Source of the DNA: Dolomedes plantarius
Taxonomy: Eukaryota; Arthropoda; Arachnida; Araneae; Dolomedidae
Direction of reading: 5' to 3'
Assembly: GCA_907164885.2 (NCBI GenBank)
Contig: OU015495.1
Location: forward strand, 104,641,122-104,705,121
DNA length: 64,000 bases
Of the stretch, positions 46,656 through 60,000 are shown in pieces. The notes beneath the pieces are model-generated. The model was not told where the DNA came from. It did no database searches and worked only from the letters and a program-made list of their open reading frames with translations. The position numbers and the translations under genes are program-made. How positions within the stretch are numbered: position 1 is the first letter of the stretch; each line of letters starts with the position of its first letter.

Positions 46656-49600
46656 GCAAACATGTCTTAGCAACATATGTATTTTTTGTCAAGAAATTTT
46701 TAAAAAACATGATTTTAATTTTATTATTTAAACTTCCAAATAAAATGTCTTGATCTCTCTTTTAATTCGGATCGAGGTCTGTTTTGTAAGCCAAAACGCA
46801 GATATTCAATAGTGTTATCACTTTTTCAAAATTCCTAAATTAAACAACTTTATCGATTGAGTAAATAATTTCAGTAATATAGTTCTTAATTCCAGATTTA
46901 TTTTACTGGAAAGCATTCAGAATAAGTTACTAAAAATATTTAGTTAAATCGGAGAAATTGCGAAAAATCTAGTTATAAGCAAAATATTGAACTTCTGTTT
47001 TCAGTTGCAGTCTTTAATTATGCAAAATAAAGAATCTTAAAGCATAGATATTTAAGAAAAATGTGACCAGTTTGAATTGAATAATGCTTTATAAGAATGA
47101 TCAGGAGATGATCTGAATATGATCACATGATCAGTCAAAAATACGGTGGGTCAAAAATCAGAGCTGGTGCGATCGACTTCTTTTATCCTTTTGTAGACAA
47201 ACCAATTTCGACGAAAACATTTGCAGTTGATCCCTTGTGTTTTTCTGTTTTATATTTTATTTAATTCTTAAAAAGATGTACAGTTCCTCATCATTGGTTT
47301 CAATATTTAGGTTTAACAAATGACTCAGCATGTAAAGCTCAATTTCTAAGAGTATTACAGGCATTGAATGCGAATTGATTTCTAAGGACCTAAAACATTT
47401 ATACATTCGTTAAAAAAATTGTCTAAAACCATGTCAAAGTTTTTGGATTATGGATAGTAACGGAATAGATAAAGACGGCAGTATTTGCTGCTATTCCTGC
47501 CAATAATATAATGAATAGTTAATAATTTACTGCTAATAATATAATGAATAGTTTCTTTTTCAGGGGGGGGGGGTCTTCCCTTTACATGCGATAAAATTTG
47601 TCTCTATTTTCGGAAAGTGATTTTTAGATGAGAATAAAAGAATTGGTTAGGGTTTGAATTTTTAGATTCCTTATTTAGTATTATGCAGTAGACTTCCATA
47701 AAATATCCCATTGAGTTTACTGCTTTTGAACTGTAAACATATGAACAACATCCATGGGAATTAATATTTTTATTTATCCTTTTTATCTTTAAGCATTAAA
47801 AGTAACGTTTGAATAAAAGAAAAAAAGAGATGTTAGATTAAATGGGTAAAAAGGAAAATTAAAAATTTATCCTACTGTAGTTGTGAAATATTTTGTTATG
47901 CATAAGAAGTAACAGATTTTATGTGAGTTACAGGATACAAACTTACCACTTCGCATTAAAATATTGACTTTAGCAATTTAAAGTAAAATTATTGTATATA
48001 TATATTTTTTGTTATGATTTGTTTACAAGGAATGGAAAATAGCTACATTTTATTCCGTTTCACACGCTTCTAGTTTTGAGTATTTCTACAGCTGGCAAAA
48101 ATAAATTACAGTTCTACTTTCTCTACCTCTGTTTTGAAGCTAAGTAATGTCTTAGTTCTTTATAATCAATTTTCTATAACAGTTGCAGTTCACCAGAAAA
48201 TCATTAGGTTAATCAGTTGAGTGAACCCTATTTCTAAAAAGAAAAAAAAAATTCAAGGGCTGATGATTTAGTCCCTTATCATCATATGTCAGCTTATTAT
48301 CATTTCATTGCTTTGCGACAAACCTTTTTGTGCAAAGATAGACACCACTAAGCAGATTTGTTCCAGCTGGTCAAGAGTAAATAAATCTCGATTCCGGTTA
48401 CTCTGCAAATCAGTGCGTCGCATCCAGATGTTAATTTGGGTGAATACTAAGAACCTGAGAAACGAAATCATATCACGGCGTTTAAAATACGACGTTACGT
48501 CCACATAGAATAACAAGTCAGATCTAGACGAATATAACGGTTACGGGGAAAATAACTGTTATTAAGGTTAAACTTGTCACGAGGATCACTTATAATAGCC
48601 TTGAAACACCCAGAACTGTCAATGTCAAATTCATTTATTCGAAATTAGCGAGATACCAAAATATTTTGGGAGTCATTATGAAAGACATAGTCGATGTGTG
48701 TGTACCTATCGCGGCACCGATTTCACAGTTAGATACACTTACAATTTCTACGTCTGGGAGAATAAGTTTAACTTCGGGAAATGTCTAGGGGCAATTTTTG
48801 GGGTGAATTGACGAAAGATATGCGAGCACATACGAAATAACGGTTACCTAATGTTTTCTTACCTCACGGAGAAAATTGTCTCAGACGTTAAATGGTTTTG
48901 AATTCTTGTTGTTGCTTTTGCGTAAACCAATAGTCTGAATGCATGAACGGAACCTAATGCAAAGCCACTTGGTAAATAATAATAAAAAAGCAATAATCCA
49001 AACCACACACGACGATAATAAGGATAACTGCAATAGATCAATATTGTCGTGTGTAATCTGTATTGATTTTTATTTTCTTTTAACAATTTTCCGTTTCAGA
49101 AAGATAATCTAGTTTGTTTTTGAGAAAGACGATGAGAAACCGAATGATTTTGTCATGTTGATTTTAGCTAATCTTCATTTAACACGCCATTTTTTATACA
49201 TCAACAACACTTATCACTACAGTGTGACGGCATTGTATGGTCAAAGGAATTAATGGGATGACGAAGCTGCTGATTTTTAGAAAATCCCGTTTAGAGAAAA
49301 AATTATATGACACAGAAAATTTAAAAGCATGGTAACATGCAAAAATCTCGAAGAAACATATTTTGCAAGGTTTTTTAGCTATCTAAATTTTGATGACGCA
49401 CAAACAGTATTTGAACCATCTTTGATCTGGAGACGGGAAATAAAATTATGGATTGTCAGCATTTGAGTGAAAACCATAGATTGCCTGTTACTAACTTGTG
49501 AATTAAATTGCGTTGTTGTTTTTACGTTTTACTACGAATATACGTGAAGGTGTACTTTATTTTCAATTTTGCCACAATATTTGAAAGCATAGAGTATTTA

Positions 49601-51080
49601 CAAAAGCATATAATATGCACGGGAAAACAATTAGTACCCTGATATTTATTCGTTTAAAAAATAACTATAAAAAAATTAGACAAGTAGAATTATGACAATT
49701 GAACATCACACTTTAGTTGATGTGAAATAAATCTCAACAGTTAAATAATTTTATTAATTTAAAAAAAAATTGAAAAAATTAATCTTTTATAAATTAACAA
49801 TCCAAATTAATTTTAGGTGTGTAAAAATGTTAAAAGAATAAAAGGATTATGAATTAATTTTATATGTATGATTTGATTTAATTATTAAGGGCATGCTGTG
49901 GGGACATAGATTGAGTGATGATAAACAAATTATTGAACTTAAAACTCTTCCCCCAATGCCTCTTCATAGTGTGACGTCTTAAAACTGTTCTCGTAATTGA
50001 TGCTTCATACTCGACACAGTTCAGAATTTTTAGCTCAAGAAAAAAATTAAATTAAGAGTATACTTGTATGTGTAAATCATTAAAATACAGTTTTATAAAT
50101 GACCAAATAGATTTTAATGATGTCACAACTTTAACGACGAATACAGGACGCTACAGCTTCTAACATAATGAAGAACATAAATTCTTTATGAAATAAAACT
50201 TAAAAAGAGAATGAGAGAAAAATCAGAAAATTTCATAACTTAACCTTAAAGCAATAAATTCTTCCTTTTTTACATATATTTTACTTTATAAGGTTAGAGA
50301 ATGCACATTTATAAATTCTCAAAACATAATGAACTTATAGATGACATTCTTCGTCACCACTAATTTGATAATTTCCTCTCTTAATAAAAAGGCACTCCTA
50401 AACGTCTTTTAACCCACCGCCGTACAAAGCGTCAAGCCTTAGACAGCCCCATCTTTTGAAAATATCAATAAATTTTTCATCTTCCAAGGATCCTTCCATT
50501 GTCTCTACCGCTCAGCCCTTTCGATTTTAATTAAAGTAACACGCGTCACACCCGTGGTCAAACACAATGAACAATGTATTAGGCTGGAAACAACACGTGG
50601 ACGCAATGATGTTGAGACAAAGGCCGTTGCCATTTTTAACCACGCAAAACAGGCTCGCACATACAAAAAAAATGAGATTCAATTTCATGCATGCTTGATT
50701 GAGTACTAGACTGGAAAAGGAAAAAAAAATAATAAGCAAAGAGTCTGAATTTTTTCTAAGATGTCGGTGAAATATCTCACATTTCGGGAAACTTCAAGTA
50801 AGACTGGTTAATTGTTACCAGAGATTAGAATTTTTTTCTTTCTTTTTTTTTTTTTTTTTTTTTTTTTTTTGAAAATATCAAAGTTTTTCCACCAACATTA
50901 AATTCTGGAAAGCGTCCAACGATTCAGGTAGTTAGGTTCAGTAATAACAGATAGTTATGACTGAAGCTACTTATAGCTACTGCTGCAAACAGAACCTATA
51001 ACATTTGTCCTGGTATTCAAGTAAGATCTGTTTTGATCTCACTCAAAATTGAAGACTGATGGTTAAATTGAGCAATTTTC
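46656..51080. other. Stretch without recognised feature
   Basis: A 4.4-kb AT-rich sequence with a G-tract at about 47564-47573 and a 30-base T-run at about 50842-50870. No element ends, RNA genes or coding signals recognised. Confidence 0.6.
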
Positions 51081-51082
51081 AA

Positions 51083-51500
51083 ACCCGTTCAAATGTACGG
51101 CTGTGAAACTTGGACATTAGACCTAGTCAAGAGAGATAGAAATCAATTTCAAATAAGGAAACGAAAGGTAATTTTTCGACCAATCAATGAAAGTGAAACA
51201 GAGAAAAGGAAATAACAAAGGGATACTGGAAAAAATATACAGAAGTTGGTACAGTTACAAAAATAAATATTAACAGATTAAGGTGATTGGGGCTGATTCT
51301 GCGAAAGAAAGAAGACAGAATTATGTTTAAAGGTTTCCATTTCAGGATCTGCCGGATCAAGATCTCGAGGATGGGCAAGAAGATAGCTTGACGATATATT
51401 GGATGCCCTAAGGAAATACCGGGAAGAATGAAAGGCGACTGTCCTGAGGAAGGTTCTGAAGGGACTGCAGAACAGAAATGGAGTAGTCATCGAAAGAGAA
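51083..51500 (+). pseudogene. Dead non-LTR retrotransposon tail
   Basis: The plus strand reads MYGCETWTLDLVKRDRN then RKRKVIFRPIN. After frameshifts it reads INRLR, and then SRSRGWARR followed by LDDILDALRKY. The order YG[CS]E[TS]WTL, a basic R-K-[VI] stretch, NRLRW, and G-R-x-R-x-R-W-x-DD is the usual C-terminal end of arthropod non-LTR reverse transcriptase ORFs. Several stops and at least two frame changes show that it is inactive. The reverse transcriptase core is missing, consistent with 5' truncation or decay. Confidence 0.7.
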
Positions 51501-51986
51501 AGTTTGAGGAAAAATCATTTCTCTGCTTTATATGCAAGTAAAGAGGGAAGAAAAAAAAAAGAGTAAACTTTCTATAGTATTTAAAATAAGGAATATACAT
51601 TTAGAAATTGATCAACAGATGGTGAAATACTCGTATTTGAAAAATACGAGCATCTTTTGTCAAAAAAAAATCTGTATATTAGAAAGGGGAACACCTGTTA
51701 TATTAATGTTATTTGTCGGGAAAAAGTGGGGATAGCTAATAAATGGCTCAAATTGTATACCCGGGCGCGACTTCTAATTTTTTGGGCATTAATATTTACC
51801 TTAAAAGTATTTAAATTTTATTTTGTTGATGTACTTCAACAACAGGAATTCACCTTTGGATAAGGTGAATGAAACGTTAAAAATGCTAAGTATTTGCACT
51901 GTAAAATGTTTACGAGTTACAAAGCAGTTAAATGGTACACTTTAGGCCTGGGGTAAGGCAGCAAATTTTAGGTGGTGAAAAATACA

Positions 51987-52705
51987 GAGTGTTTCAGAAG
52001 GGTGTATAAAACTTTGAATGACGATAGAAAGTAAACAAGTTTAGACATTACATTATTAAAACACTTGAAGTTTCAACGCAGATAGGTAATGTTTGATAGC
52101 ATTGGCACCTACGACCAGTCCCAAAATAATTTCTTGCTACAGGTAGTAAAGCATACCGAGAATAACTTCAGTTATGACGGCTGAAATTCTGGCGATTAGC
52201 GCATACAAGTTGGTGAAAAGAAGAAACCCCTAATGGTGGTAAATTTTTGCATAATACAATCAAACGAGATGCACTCTTGGTTGTCTTCCCAGGTTTTTTA
52301 TTGAATCTCTTCCACAACAGCTTTAAAAGTCTTTTCCCGCCAATTTTCGATGACACACAGATCTCACTGTTTCTACAAATTTCTTATGCTAGTCCAGATC
52401 AAATCCTTTTATGGAGGTCCTTTGCCGCATTATGTGTGGAAATTCGCAATTATGTTAGAGACTTCGTCTCCTCTAACCAAAGCCCACAACGTGGTCGCTA
52501 TATGCTGCATCGAAAGTTGCCATTTCAAATGACGGCACGTGTCACGCTAACTGGTGTTGCCACTTTGGTAATAAAATTACGTGACTAAAATTCGAGCGTT
52601 TTTTTTTATATTATAGTAAACAAACTCTGTTTTTGTACGTCCTTGTGGTTACATTCTCAGTTTTTCTGAAGAGTTCTTTACTTTGAACACCCTTCTGAAA
52701 ACCCC
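51987..52705. mobile_element. Probable DNA element with TTTCAGAAGGGTGT ends
   Basis: The left GTTTCAGAAGGGTGTATAAA and right CTTTGAACACCCTTCTGAAA are inverted over about 14-20 bases, some 720 bases apart. Target duplication is unclear and no transposase motif is recognised in the frames at 52247-52588. It is possibly a decayed terminal-inverted-repeat element; the superfamily is not determined. Confidence 0.45.
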
Positions 52706-55700
52706 TATACAGTCATTTAGAGTTATCAAATTCATGTTCCTCAAACTAGAAGTAACAGGGCGTATTAAATAGATTTTACAATAATGGGCAGCAGAGTAAG
52801 AAGGGTGGCCCCTCAAAAACACCTGACAATCGTAAGGACAAATTTTATTTTGTTTGATCACCAACACCTACACTTTAAGTTGGATATCTCGTTTCATATT
52901 CCGTGGAAGAAAAAAACACCTTAAAATTAACCAGACGTTCCATGTAATTGCACTTGTCTATGGTTCTTCGTTATTCAAGAGATCCCATACAGTTATCAGG
53001 GCTTTAAGTCAGACGATTATTCATTGGTTGTTTCGCAGGAAAAAACTAATTAATACATTAATGAAGGGGAAAAAAAATCCTCTGAGGAATGAACGGAAAT
53101 ACATTTCAACTATAATTGGGGCATGAAAAATGGAGATAACCGGAAGTGTTGCCACACAGTGATGCGTTTGCAAATTTCGCGGAGCATACAGTGTTCTGGT
53201 TCAAAAGTTCCATTAATTGTCCTAAAAATGTCAGATACGGAGGGCAGATGACAGTTATCGTAAATAGCTAAAATGGGGTGAAATCCTGGATTTGTTTCCA
53301 AACAAACAAAATGCACAGCAAGACTAAAAAATTCATGCTTTTTTTTTCGCAGTCCATGCAGTATTATAAAGGCAATTTCGTTCCTTGCAAAACATTTGTA
53401 AATTGTATTTAAGTAACTGGCAATCAAAGGTTATTGAAAATAATGAACAGGAAGCATTTGAAGATAATATAATATCCATTGTTTCCATCATGAGAAAATC
53501 GGCACATTTTGAAATGTATAGGTTAAGACGATTGAAAAGGTTATTTTACCATTCAAAATACGAAAAAATAGGAAAATAGGAACTAATAAATAACGTACGT
53601 AGCGCATTTTTGACAAAGTCCGATTTTTAAAAAAATCGCTCTCTACTTCTGATCAAATTATATCGTTATTCAATAGTGACTACATTATGAAACAGAAATT
53701 TCCTCTATATGTTTTAAGTTTTCGAGAAAACCAAACTACAAAGTAAACCGAATAACATACTGAGATAGTAGGTACAGAAATTTCATATTTTTTTTTCGTA
53801 TTCGTAAATCATCAAATCTAATTTGTTGAAATCTGGCTAAAGAAATTTTAAAAAATGTCCAAAGCTATACTTTATCTTGCTTTAATTTTTTTTTTGTAAA
53901 AAGCATAAATCATAACTGCCAAATACTTCATATAAATGTGATATAACATGCAGTAAAAATTCATGAATATCACCCTATCACTATACGCTGTTCCATCTTT
54001 TACAAAAACTACCTGAAGTTATTCATGTAGTGAATTCAAAACAACATGCTCCATCATTCAGGAAAAGTAAATTACAGTTCTGTCCACATACATTCTCTGT
54101 CTTACATGGGAAAATGTCACTCACGCAAATTATTTTCTACTTTTTTTTTAAATATGAAACTAACATCGGGAATAAATAAATAAATAAATAAATAAATCAT
54201 GAGGGCAAACCAGGCAAATGCATTCGAAATTCACATATTTATAAGAAACAGTAAAAATGAAACAAACTTAATGTTATTCTAAGTTACTGAATCATAAATC
54301 TATATAGTAAAATACATATTAAGGAGAAAAACATCGCTGTAATGTTTTGTTATAACTCACATCCTTCAGTAAGCGGACCTTGATATTAATACAAAGGTAT
54401 AGTTTAGAATTGGTTTTGCCAGTGTTATTACTAAATACGTGCTTTTAATAGATTTACAAATTTAGCTAGCATTAAAATCGTTATTCACCTTGTTTGTCCT
54501 ATATCTAAACGTGGCTGAAGAAATATTATGCCACTAAAAGTCTTTTTTAATTAAAATATCGAAATTATTCCCAACACAGTGGGAATACTAATATGTATAA
54601 TTCCATATATAATCTAGTTTTCAAATCTTTACACTACTAATAGTGACATAACAAACTATTACGAAGTGTCTATGTTCATTCGATTATTATAGCTCCTTGC
54701 TCTGAATTACAAATATACTCTAGTAACGTTCTGAAAATTGTTTATAGAAACATCTAAAAATAGACATCGATTAAAGAATTCTAGATGAATGTCCTTAATA
54801 TGGAAATAGCTGGAGAACACGGTTCAAAGATACTAATTTTAAAAAAGAGCACAGCAAGCGAATCTGTAACACAAAAGATTAAATACTCATTTTCTACTTA
54901 CGTAAATTATCAAAGCCTGTTTTCATTTTCTTCAGGAGTTGATACCGTCGTTGCCATAGCGACAGCTGACGCTCCTTCTCCTGCGAAAATAGAAGAGCCA
55001 TTTCAAGTATGTTGTCTTTACATCATTATGAAGATGTTAGAATCTGAATAATATTTGACTTGGATTTAATCAGCAGATGGAAAACTCAGTGTCAACAACA
55101 CCACATGAAACGAAATTTTTGCCCAAGTTGACCTTAACGACTCTCCTTTTCCCAATGAGAATTTTTACCCGCGTATGCAAATTAGATACGTTTCTCCCTT
55201 TCACGTTATTACTTTATTTATCAAGCGAAGGTCAATAACTTTGCCCAGGAAACTTTGTAAAAGCAGGCTAATTATAAAAGGCGCATTTTTAAAGGAGATG
55301 GGGAATTTTTAGCATCAAGAACTTATTTTATTCTTGAGGTAGGAATGACACTTGTCTGTCACCTGATTCATAATGCCGTAAAAGTTTTAAAGACCTTGAG
55401 ATATACATTTTAAGGGCTCAGAGTTGAAGTGAACCAAGTCTATGAGAGTCAGTTCTGGGAAAACTGATCTTTAATTTGAACAACTGCGTTGATCAACCAT
55501 TGACTTTTGTTTGTTTTTCCTGCTTTAATATCGTAAAATTTATACTACGGACTTGATTCACAATAGCATTGAAAAATAGGAGGTTTTTACTATATCAAGG
55601 TAATGTTACTACGAAATGGTAGAAAAATGGAGTTGGTTCACTTTAACTCTGAGCCTTCACTTTTTCGATTATAACCAAATTCTGATCATTCTTACTTATG

Positions 55701-55777
55701 TATTTAAAGGGGTCAAGAGCACATAATTCTAAAAAAGAACCGTTTCTTGGCATAATTCATACTATAACCTTTTAGAA
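52706..55777. other. Stretch without recognised feature
   Basis: AT-rich. Open frames at 53110-53427 (minus) and 52854-53126 (plus) carry no motif I recognise and may be relics of a decayed element. A short (AAAT)n lies at about 54173-54197. Confidence 0.5.
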
Positions 55778-56223
55778 CAGTGATTCTCAACCACTGCCGT
55801 GGCACTTAAATGTGACGTCACTGAAAATTATTTTGTATGCTAATTTTACAAAATATATTTATGGGTACATCAATTAAGTATCCATGTAAAATTCTTTTAA
55901 ATTTATCTTATTGTTAGGCCGTCTGCACACGGAGCAACTCAAAAGAAACTGATAACCGACTCAAATCACAAACCATTCCGTGATGAGTCGCAACCTATGT
56001 ACAAATCCGTCCGACGGGTTTGTAACCAGTTTGTAAGCGCCGTGTGCGTGGCTCCATTCAATTACATAGGTTGCGACTCATCACGGAATGGTTTGTGATT
56101 TGAGTCGGTTATCAGTTTCTTTTGAGTTGCTCCGTGTGCAGACGGGCTTAGTGTGCCTTCGTCACGGTACCCGTTTAATTATTAAAAGTGTACAGTGACG
56201 AAAAAAAAGGTTTAGAATCACTG
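55778..56223. mobile_element. hAT-type element split by a Harbinger-type MITE
   Basis: The ends CAGTGATTCTCAACCACTG and AAGGTTTAGAATCACTG are inverted. The flanks CTTTTAGAA and CTTTAGGA look like a decayed 8-bp duplication. CAGTG(G/A)TTCTCAACC is a classic hAT terminus. Without the nested 231-bp insert it would be about 212 bp, a MITE. Confidence 0.8.
55917..56147. mobile_element. 231-bp foldback Harbinger-type MITE
   Basis: Near-perfect inverted arms of about 80 bases start GGCCGTCTGCACACGGAGCA and end TGCTCCGTGTGCAGACGGGC. The spacer is about 65 bases, and TTA flanks both sides (55914-55916 and 56148-56150). A TTA duplication fits PIF/Harbinger. The very low divergence between the arms suggests recent activity or arm homogenisation. 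Confidence 0.88.
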
Positions 56224-56873
56224 CTTTAGGACAACAACAAAGACAAAAAAAGGTATATTTCTATGATGATTACATAAGCAAATACAACATTTTTATGCTG
56301 TGTTATAAATTCGTACTCCATTGGGGCACACATGAAACCTATCTTTGATCTATCATATACAGGACATCTATCTTGGAATAATTACTTTTTTCTTACGATC
56401 TGTCATATTTAAATGGATATATCTAAAATTCCCTGCAAAAGGAATTTGTATGAAATTTGGTAAAGTGTTTATTTGTTCTGCCACCACCAGTATACTGTCT
56501 ATCGAATTTTTTGATTATGATGAAAAGTTCTGAAAGCATTTTCCCCGATGGGAAAATTATCCTGAAAAAAAAATGTCCCCTAAAGTGATTAAAAATTTTA
56601 TAAATAAAATTTTTATAAATCCCTAAGAGACATTATTTTGAAACCTTTCATACTCTCGAAGGCGAAAAACACTCAACTAGACCTATTGGTTCTGATGTAT
56701 CACAAACTAAACAAGCTTAGATTTTTTGAGAATTTAAAATTTTTTAAAACAAATATTCAAACTGTTGAAGAAATGTTATACGCATAGTGATTATTTTTTT
56801 TTTAACAATGCGGTAGGCACTTCTGACGATAGGTACTTCGTTGACACTGACCCATGAAGAACCGCGAAGTTTT

Positions 56874-57014
56874 GCTAGCTACTTTATTATGGGAGCACCA
56901 TATAGGTGAGCCAGCATTGCTCCCTATGAGGGGGACGACACTGAAACGACCAAGTCTTCGGGATTTTCACAGCGTGGAAGCTCAGAACTCTAACCACTAT
57001 ACTATGTGGGCGGA
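56874..57014 (-). mobile_element. tRNA-derived SINE, family S copy 2
   Basis: The minus strand matches 23661-23815 from TATAGTGGTTAGAGTTCTGAG through CCCCCTCATAGGGAGCAATG to CCCATAATAAAGTAGC. The B-box is degraded (a GTGAAAATCCC region instead of GGTTTCAAATCCC), so this copy is the older or more decayed of the two. Confidence 0.78.
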
Positions 57015-60000
57015 ATAATGGTCTTTGTATAAAGATGCATTTATTACAAAATGATATGTAAACGAAAAATTATTAAATATCGACCCCGTACTTTCGTAAG
57101 ATTAGATGTTACGATGCGTGTGTGTGCATGTAATGCATACATATTATATGTAAATATGTAAAAATTAGCAAACAAACATTTTTACTAAACCCTCAAATTA
57201 GAAGGTGATAGTAAATCATTATTATTAATAAGGTCGATAAAGCTCTATTTATAAAATTTAAAAAAAGTTGCAACATATCAATAACACAAAATAAGAGGAA
57301 AATCGATTAACATAGTAGGTGCGAGTAGTGAAATATAAACTTAACTAATGTGCAATCAAAAAGATATAGAGCATTAATAAATACTTATACGCTGGATATC
57401 ATTTTTAGGGATTTCTATGTACAGTACTTATTTCTCATGTGAAATCTGAATTATAGGCTATCAAGCCAACGCCTGAGGTGAGTAGAATTAAACAAAAAAG
57501 TCTCATTTACTCACTTATTTTCTTTAGTAGTCCCTACAAGGAAGTGCAGTGTTTCTGAAATCATTAATAGGATATTTCTGAAGCTGTAGAATGTGAGTAA
57601 AAATTCAGTTTAAATTTCACATGTAAAAAGGAGCAGAAGGCATTATCCTTCTCTTGATGAGGCATTTTTATTATGAAAAATAATGTGACCAATGCAATAG
57701 ATAAAGAAACTGATTTGTTCTTTTGATGTGGCTACCTCCAGTTTGTATTATTTCAATTAAATTTTCGATAGAAGAATGTATTGCCCAAGTCATCTTTGCA
57801 GAAATATTGGAATTTTGTTTCATTTTGTTACAAAGTGGTGGCTGTTGACCACACCAGAACTTAAGACTTTTATGATCCTTTCTGTTCATATAAAATCTCA
57901 AACCTTAAATGGTTTGCCATTCAAGTATACTGTAATCTACTGCACTTGCATGTGACATTTATATCAGGACGATGACCAACAGCTTTATCTAAAATAGTAT
58001 TTTATTTTTAAAGTCTATATATTTTTAAAGTCTGATATAGCATTTTAACTACATTAAAACATAAACCCAAAGCAGAGCTATTGCTTGAATTTCTATTTCT
58101 AGTAATGTTTTTTATAGTCCAAGTATCTTTTTTTGTTACTTGTCAATTTTTTACAGTTTTTATAGTGTATGCCTTTTTTTAGCGTAGGATTAAAGAGGTA
58201 GTAAATCTTAAGCAATACAAAAAATATCAATTTAAATAAATCTACATGAATAAAAAATCAAGAATTAACTTTACACATCATGCGCAGTTTCAGTTATATA
58301 TTAAGAACGTGTATTTGAAGAGAAAGCTCGCTGACGTGTTAACTGAACTCACTTGAATCGTTTGATTCCATTTGGTAATTATCACTAAAAGTGCTTTTAA
58401 CTGTAAAAGCCTACAACACTTTCTGCTTAGTTTGGTGGCTTAAATTATTAGAAAACTACTCGTATAAATCGTAATAAATGATACATTTTACAAAACTTTC
58501 TGTCATTAAACATCCTGCGCACGACACCTGAACACGCATAATCACGATTTCCTATAGAGATTTGTGTGCATATTTCTACCTTGTAAAGTGTGCATACAGA
58601 TGCACTTCCAAAATAAAAATTACTATCTTACAGTTATACGGCGAAGTAAACATGTTTACTTAATAATTTTTTTTCAGAGAAAAAGTTCAAATTCTTTAAA
58701 ATCTTGAGACATTTTAAGAGGTGAAGCTTTACCGAAACATCTTACTATATTAAAGCTTGCAGGGAATTAAATTATTTCAAAATTGCACCCTAGTCACACG
58801 AACTACCAAAATCCAATCCAAAACCACCAAAGATAGTTTTAAATTTGTAGTACCTAACATATTTTTCATAAAGCTAATCTTGTATGAACAAAAACGAATG
58901 GATTCTTGTGTTTTCCATAAAAGACATCTGCAATGATCATGCAGGTTTGGTAAGAGGTGGGTGTAAAGGATAGAAATCATACGAGGAATGCGACGGGGAA
59001 GTTTTTGTAGACAGCGAATACAATAACAGTGTCTTCGACAAGACATATGTCTCAACTTCCATAGCGGTATCAAATCAAAGTTTAACTATCGCTAAAACTA
59101 CTATTTTTACGTTCGAAACATATCAACTGATGCATATTATTTAAATGATCGAACTTAAGGAATATATTTCTTTCGTTATATACAGGAATAAAACAGGGAA
59201 AACTGCCACTAATTCTGTACACTACATTTATAGAAAACATTTTATCCATTAATTTAGGATAAACAGCATAATTATAAAACAACTAAGGAATTATATGTTT
59301 ACGTTAAAGTTCCCGACACTGATCTCATATTACAAAGGACAAATACAAGAATACCCTATCAAAGAGAAATCTTTCTTAAATACTCGCAACTCCCTACTGA
59401 CCTTGCCAGTTAATGCAAGAAAATCCGGAACATATCAGTAATCCAAAAATAACCTCGCAGAAAAAAAAAATATTCAGAGGCTTTAAATACGTTTCGTGTA
59501 GTGATTTAAACAGGATTCATTTGAAATAATTATAAAACTTGCATAGATCATCAGCTTTTCCCGGAAAAAAAAAGTCTTATAATCTCTTGTTTACGGGTCA
59601 TGTTGTCATCCTTGCGGATAATCTGTATTTTAGTACTTAGTGGACAATCCGCTAGGATTATCCACTAAGTGATATTCGGGAGTTTGGTGTATCTTTACAG
59701 CTCAAAACGTAATCGTATTTTTTGAGGAAAAAAAAAAAACTTCGACCTAGAACTGAATTTCTCAGAAAAAAAAAAAAAAAAAAAACTTCCGACCTAGAAT
59801 TGAATTTCTCGTTTTTAAACGTATTCTCCGGTAGACATCGGGAAAATCATTAATCTTCCACACTGACCAGTCCCCCTCCCCCAGGTGCCATTTCTGAATA
59901 CATGAAAGCTAAACAAGACTAGTGTTTTGTAATGCTTGCCTCAACTATGGAGGAATTAGTTTCGAACACATAGTTTTTATAACATGCACCTCATTAGCCC

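Noticed and set aside
52247..52588. A 113-codon plus-strand frame
   Set aside because: It lies inside a probable inverted-repeat element and has no transposase signature.
53110..53427. A 105-codon minus-strand frame
   Set aside because: No family motif seen, no supporting splice context, and neighbouring sequence looks like decayed mobile DNA.
58777..59073. A 98-codon minus-strand frame with several Cys and His residues
   Set aside because: The Cys/His spacing does not fit a zinc finger I can name, composition matches the background, and there are no splice or start signals.
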